NCBI GenBank assembly: GCA_030549335.1
Contig: JAUKPH010000017.1
Coordinates: 2,659,001-2,723,000 of the forward strand
Origin: Pontederia crassipes
Lineage: Eukaryota > Streptophyta > Magnoliopsida > Commelinales > Pontederiaceae
Reading direction: 5' to 3'
DNA: 64,000 nucleotides
The stretch's first letter is position 1. Each line of letters begins with the position of its first letter. Made by a program: the position numbers and the translations under genes. Positions 61,440-64,000 of this stretch are shown here, piece by piece. Below the pieces are notes generated by a model. The model saw only the letters and a program-made list of their open reading frames with translations, ran no database searches and was not told the origin of the DNA.

Positions 61440-63352
61440 GCCAGTCTACACAAGAACTAATGATCTTATCATTGTACTTCTTGAGCTTATCATTTTTGCA
61501 ATTTTCAAATTTTTTATTCACTATTTGCTCTTATCATTTATACTTTCTTTACATATTTTCCTCTCCAAAAGAACTAATGATCTCACACACACATGCCTTT
61601 TGTCTCCAAAGTCTCCATGTTTCACATTGACCTTCCTTTTTATATTTATTTAAATTTGTAATGCAGTAGTGGACTTCAACACAACCCATTTTTTTAATTA
61701 AGACATTAACTAAAATCATCCTACTTAACACATATATGAAATGATAAAGCGGTGAGAAGTATGTATATGTACAAATTTAAACTCTCCAATCACTTTGAAC
61801 CTTGTTTTCTATTTGTAAATCTTTTTCTATTTTTATTTTCATTTCAATTTGTAGGATGATCTTTCCTTCCGTTGAATTCTAAATAAGATTCTACTGTTAA
61901 TTAATATATAAGATGAAAAATATAATATCTTAACTTAATTTTCTGTCTCATTTATTAAACGTCTCAACATTTGAGATTGATATCATTTTTATTTTATTCT
62001 ATTTCAAATCATAAATTTATTTTTAACTAACTAAGTAGAGTTACATGATAATTATGTCACTAATTTTCATACGATCAAGGCCGGTCCAAGGCCAAGCAGC
62101 TAAAGCTCTTACATGAGGCCCTCAACTATTTGAGGTTCCCAATTATTTGAGCCCCTTATTAATTAATTAATTATATTAATCATATTGAGCATATAATTAT
62201 AAATATCTAAAGTTGTCAATAATAAATTATAACAACCAACAAATTTGATACATTTTTTAGGCCTTCTCGTTAATTGATTTCTTAATTAACGAGTTTTGAC
62301 CGGATCAAAGTTTTGATCGGGCAACATCTTACAACACTAGTTTAACACTTAAACCAATGTTATCAAAATCAGACTGGATCAGCCGGTTCAACCACGAACC
62401 GGCTGGTGATTCATCACATCAAAATCAGTTTTGACATTGAACCAGGAAAATTTGATTGAACCGGACCGATTGAATCGGTTCAACCCAGTTCAATTCAAAA
62501 TTTGAGAAAAAATTTAAAAAATGACAAAAATAGGAATTGAAATATAAGGAAGGTTAAAGAGGAGGGAATATGATATGTATAAAATTCAATAGGAATTGAA
62601 ATAAATAATGTAAGTATTTAAAATTGAATAGCATTAAAATAAAAAATTATCAAAGGGCATAAATAAAGAAAATAAAAAGGAAAGTGTCAAAGAAAAAAGA
62701 GATAAGAATAATTTAAGATAAAATTTAATAATATAGCATCTATCATCATTAAATCAAAGATATTAAATTAATAATAATTTATTTATATTTATATGTCAAT
62801 CATTATTAAAACTTTTAATAAATAAAAAATATGTTATATTAATTTTTAATATGATATTAGTATAATATTCATATACTATATCATATAACTTATATTATAA
62901 CATTATAATTATTATAAATAATATTATTTTAATAAAATTTAATTCAATCTAATTGAATATGCGTCCAATCGCGACCCATGATCGTCGATCTGAATCTGAA
63001 AACATTAAGTTAAATTTGGCTCCTTGCAATCTTATATAGAATTTTGTTCTCATGGAAAGAGAAAAAAAATATTGTGTTAAAATGCCGCTAATTTCATCTC
63101 AACAGATGAATAGGAGCTAACTAAAATTGCAAAATGCAAATGGAAACCAATATCCAAAAAATATAAAAGGATGTAAACAGATCTTTTATTTCTGGCAAGG
63201 GATAAATACATATATAGGTGCCTCATTGCCCAGGCCCAGCTACCTTTATTTCCCTTTCCCTCTAATCTCCTTTTCACCATGCAAAAAGAAAAAGTAAAAT
63301 TGCTTATATATAAATAGGATTAATTTAACATTTATTTTGTTTATCTCACGGA
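61440..63352. other. AT-rich intergenic DNA, GH17 gene 2 3' flank at the right
   Basis: No gene seen. At 62362-62500 a segment with ATGTTATCAAAATCAGACTG and CCGGTTCAACC repeats resembles one end of a common plant MITE, but no inverted partner is found. From about 63073 the sequence is similar to the 3' flank of GH17 gene 1 (TTGTGTTAAAATGCC, ATTTCATCTCAA). Confidence 0.5.
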
Positions 63353-64000
63353 TTAGAAGGTAAATGGGTAGACTGGAGTAAGATCTGGGTTGAACAAGCC
63401 GAAGTGCTGCTCTGTCCCTGCTGGCTTTTGGTTCTCGTTGAAGAAGGCGAAGACGTATGTCTCTAGCGCCTTGCCGGGCCTCTTGGGAGTTCCTTTGCCT
63501 TTTCGCACATTGGCAGAAATAATGTTGTTGTAAGTTTGTGCAAGTTCTACCGTCTCTGCGAGTCCGGCGCCACCGCCGGACGGCCAACCCGTCTCCGTGA
63601 CGACGATGTTGACCTCGGGCGCCCCCGCCTTATCCAGAGCGGCGAAGGTCGCGTCGACCATGGCATAAAAAAGAGTGAAGTAGCTGAGCGGTCCGTCCTG
63701 ATAGGCAGCGCTCGTCGCGTTCCCGAGGGCGAAACTCAAGGGCACGTGCGTCGGGTCGCCGAGGTACGCGAAGTAAGGGTACACATTGAGGAGGAGCGGC
63801 GCCTTGTTGGCCGCCAAGAATGTGGCAATGGGCGCCATGATCGGGAGGACGTCGGCCGAGAATGCGCCGGCGGATGGCGGGTACGATGTCCCCAATGTTG
63901 TCATCGGGACTGCCGTCGAGACGGGAACTTGGACGCTGGCGGCGTTTAACGCATTTTGGAGGTTCTTCATCGCCGGGAGCACATCACTTGCCATATCCCC
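63353..64000 (-). CDS. GH17 beta-1,3-glucanase, 3' part (cut by the window end)
   Basis: In-frame through the right edge; 216 C-terminal codons are visible, from GDMASDVLPAMKNLQNAL to FNPDLTPVYPFTF. It is closely related to the gene at 40482-41719. The nucleophile motif reads VVTETGWPSGGG with Glu (GAG at 63595-63593), so this paralogue has the catalytic residue that gene 1 lacks. The proton-donor motif (VGNE) lies just outside the window. The family acts on beta-1,3-glucan in the apoplast (callose turnover, defence). The two genes share orientation and 3' flank, indicating duplication. Confidence 0.94.
   Translation of the reverse strand, partial: GDMASDVLPAMKNLQNALNAASVQVPVSTAVPMTTLGTSYPPSAGAFSADVLPIMAPIATFLAANKAPLLLNVYPYFAYLGDPTHVPLSFALGNATSAAYQDGPLSYFTLFYAMVDATFAALDKAGAPEVNIVVTETGWPSGGGAGLAETVELAQTYNNIISANVRKGKGTPKRPGKALETYVFAFFNENQKPAGTEQHFGLFNPDLTPVYPFTF

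Overview
The window is nuclear DNA of a flowering plant. It holds spliced plant genes, a ribosomal-protein promoter with site II and telo-box motifs, a diverged copy of a plastid trnI-GAU intron, and a dense load of plant-type transposons. GC-rich first exons in an AT-rich background make a monocot plausible, but the sequence alone does not fix the species.

Only four real genes are seen. (1) A class II trehalose-phosphate synthase (minus, 7115-4364, three coding exons, second intron GC-AG). (2) A cytosolic ribosomal protein S15a/uS8 gene (plus, 17521-18174, three coding exons plus a likely leader intron). (3) A GH17 beta-1,3-glucanase-like gene (minus, 41719-40482, three exons) whose catalytic nucleophile codon reads Lys instead of Glu. 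(4) A second GH17 paralogue (minus, 64000-63353, cut by the window end) that keeps that Glu. The two GH17 genes are a dispersed tandem pair about 23 kb apart, with related 3' flanks.

The rest is mostly mobile DNA. From the left: a decayed Ty1/copia Tork-like element (1-3831); a 1.1-kb hAT-type MITE (8098-9203); AT-rich intergenic DNA (9.2-15.3 kb); a Tourist-like MITE (20688-21130); plastid-derived DNA (21298-21527); an LTR-like repeat and an inverted copia LTR/PBS pair (24.0-25.4 kb); a plasma-membrane H+-ATPase pseudogene split by a 601-bp hAT MITE (27.1-28.1 kb); a complete but dead 10.15-kb Athila/Tat-type Ty3/gypsy element with 1.6-kb LTRs and TSD TTGTG (30136-40285), lying just 3' of GH17 gene 1; a TIR element inside TA microsatellite DNA (42.0-43.2 kb); and a MULE-like element with a 10-bp TSD (45311-46076).

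From about 46.2 to 58.8 kb lies a minus-strand chromovirus. It is interrupted by a 4.5-kb non-autonomous CACTA element (TSD GTC), which itself contains a 1.25-kb solo LTR (TSD TTTTC), and also by a deleted LTR element with long inverted arms. A second chromovirus end and the remnant of a CACTA transposon with Transposase_24-like exons follow (58.8-61.4 kb). I did not find a novel multi-gene system. The most biologically interesting points are the GH17 Glu-to-Lys change, the insertion chronology readable from target-site duplications, the GC-AG intron, and a duplicated splice acceptor in the ribosomal protein gene.
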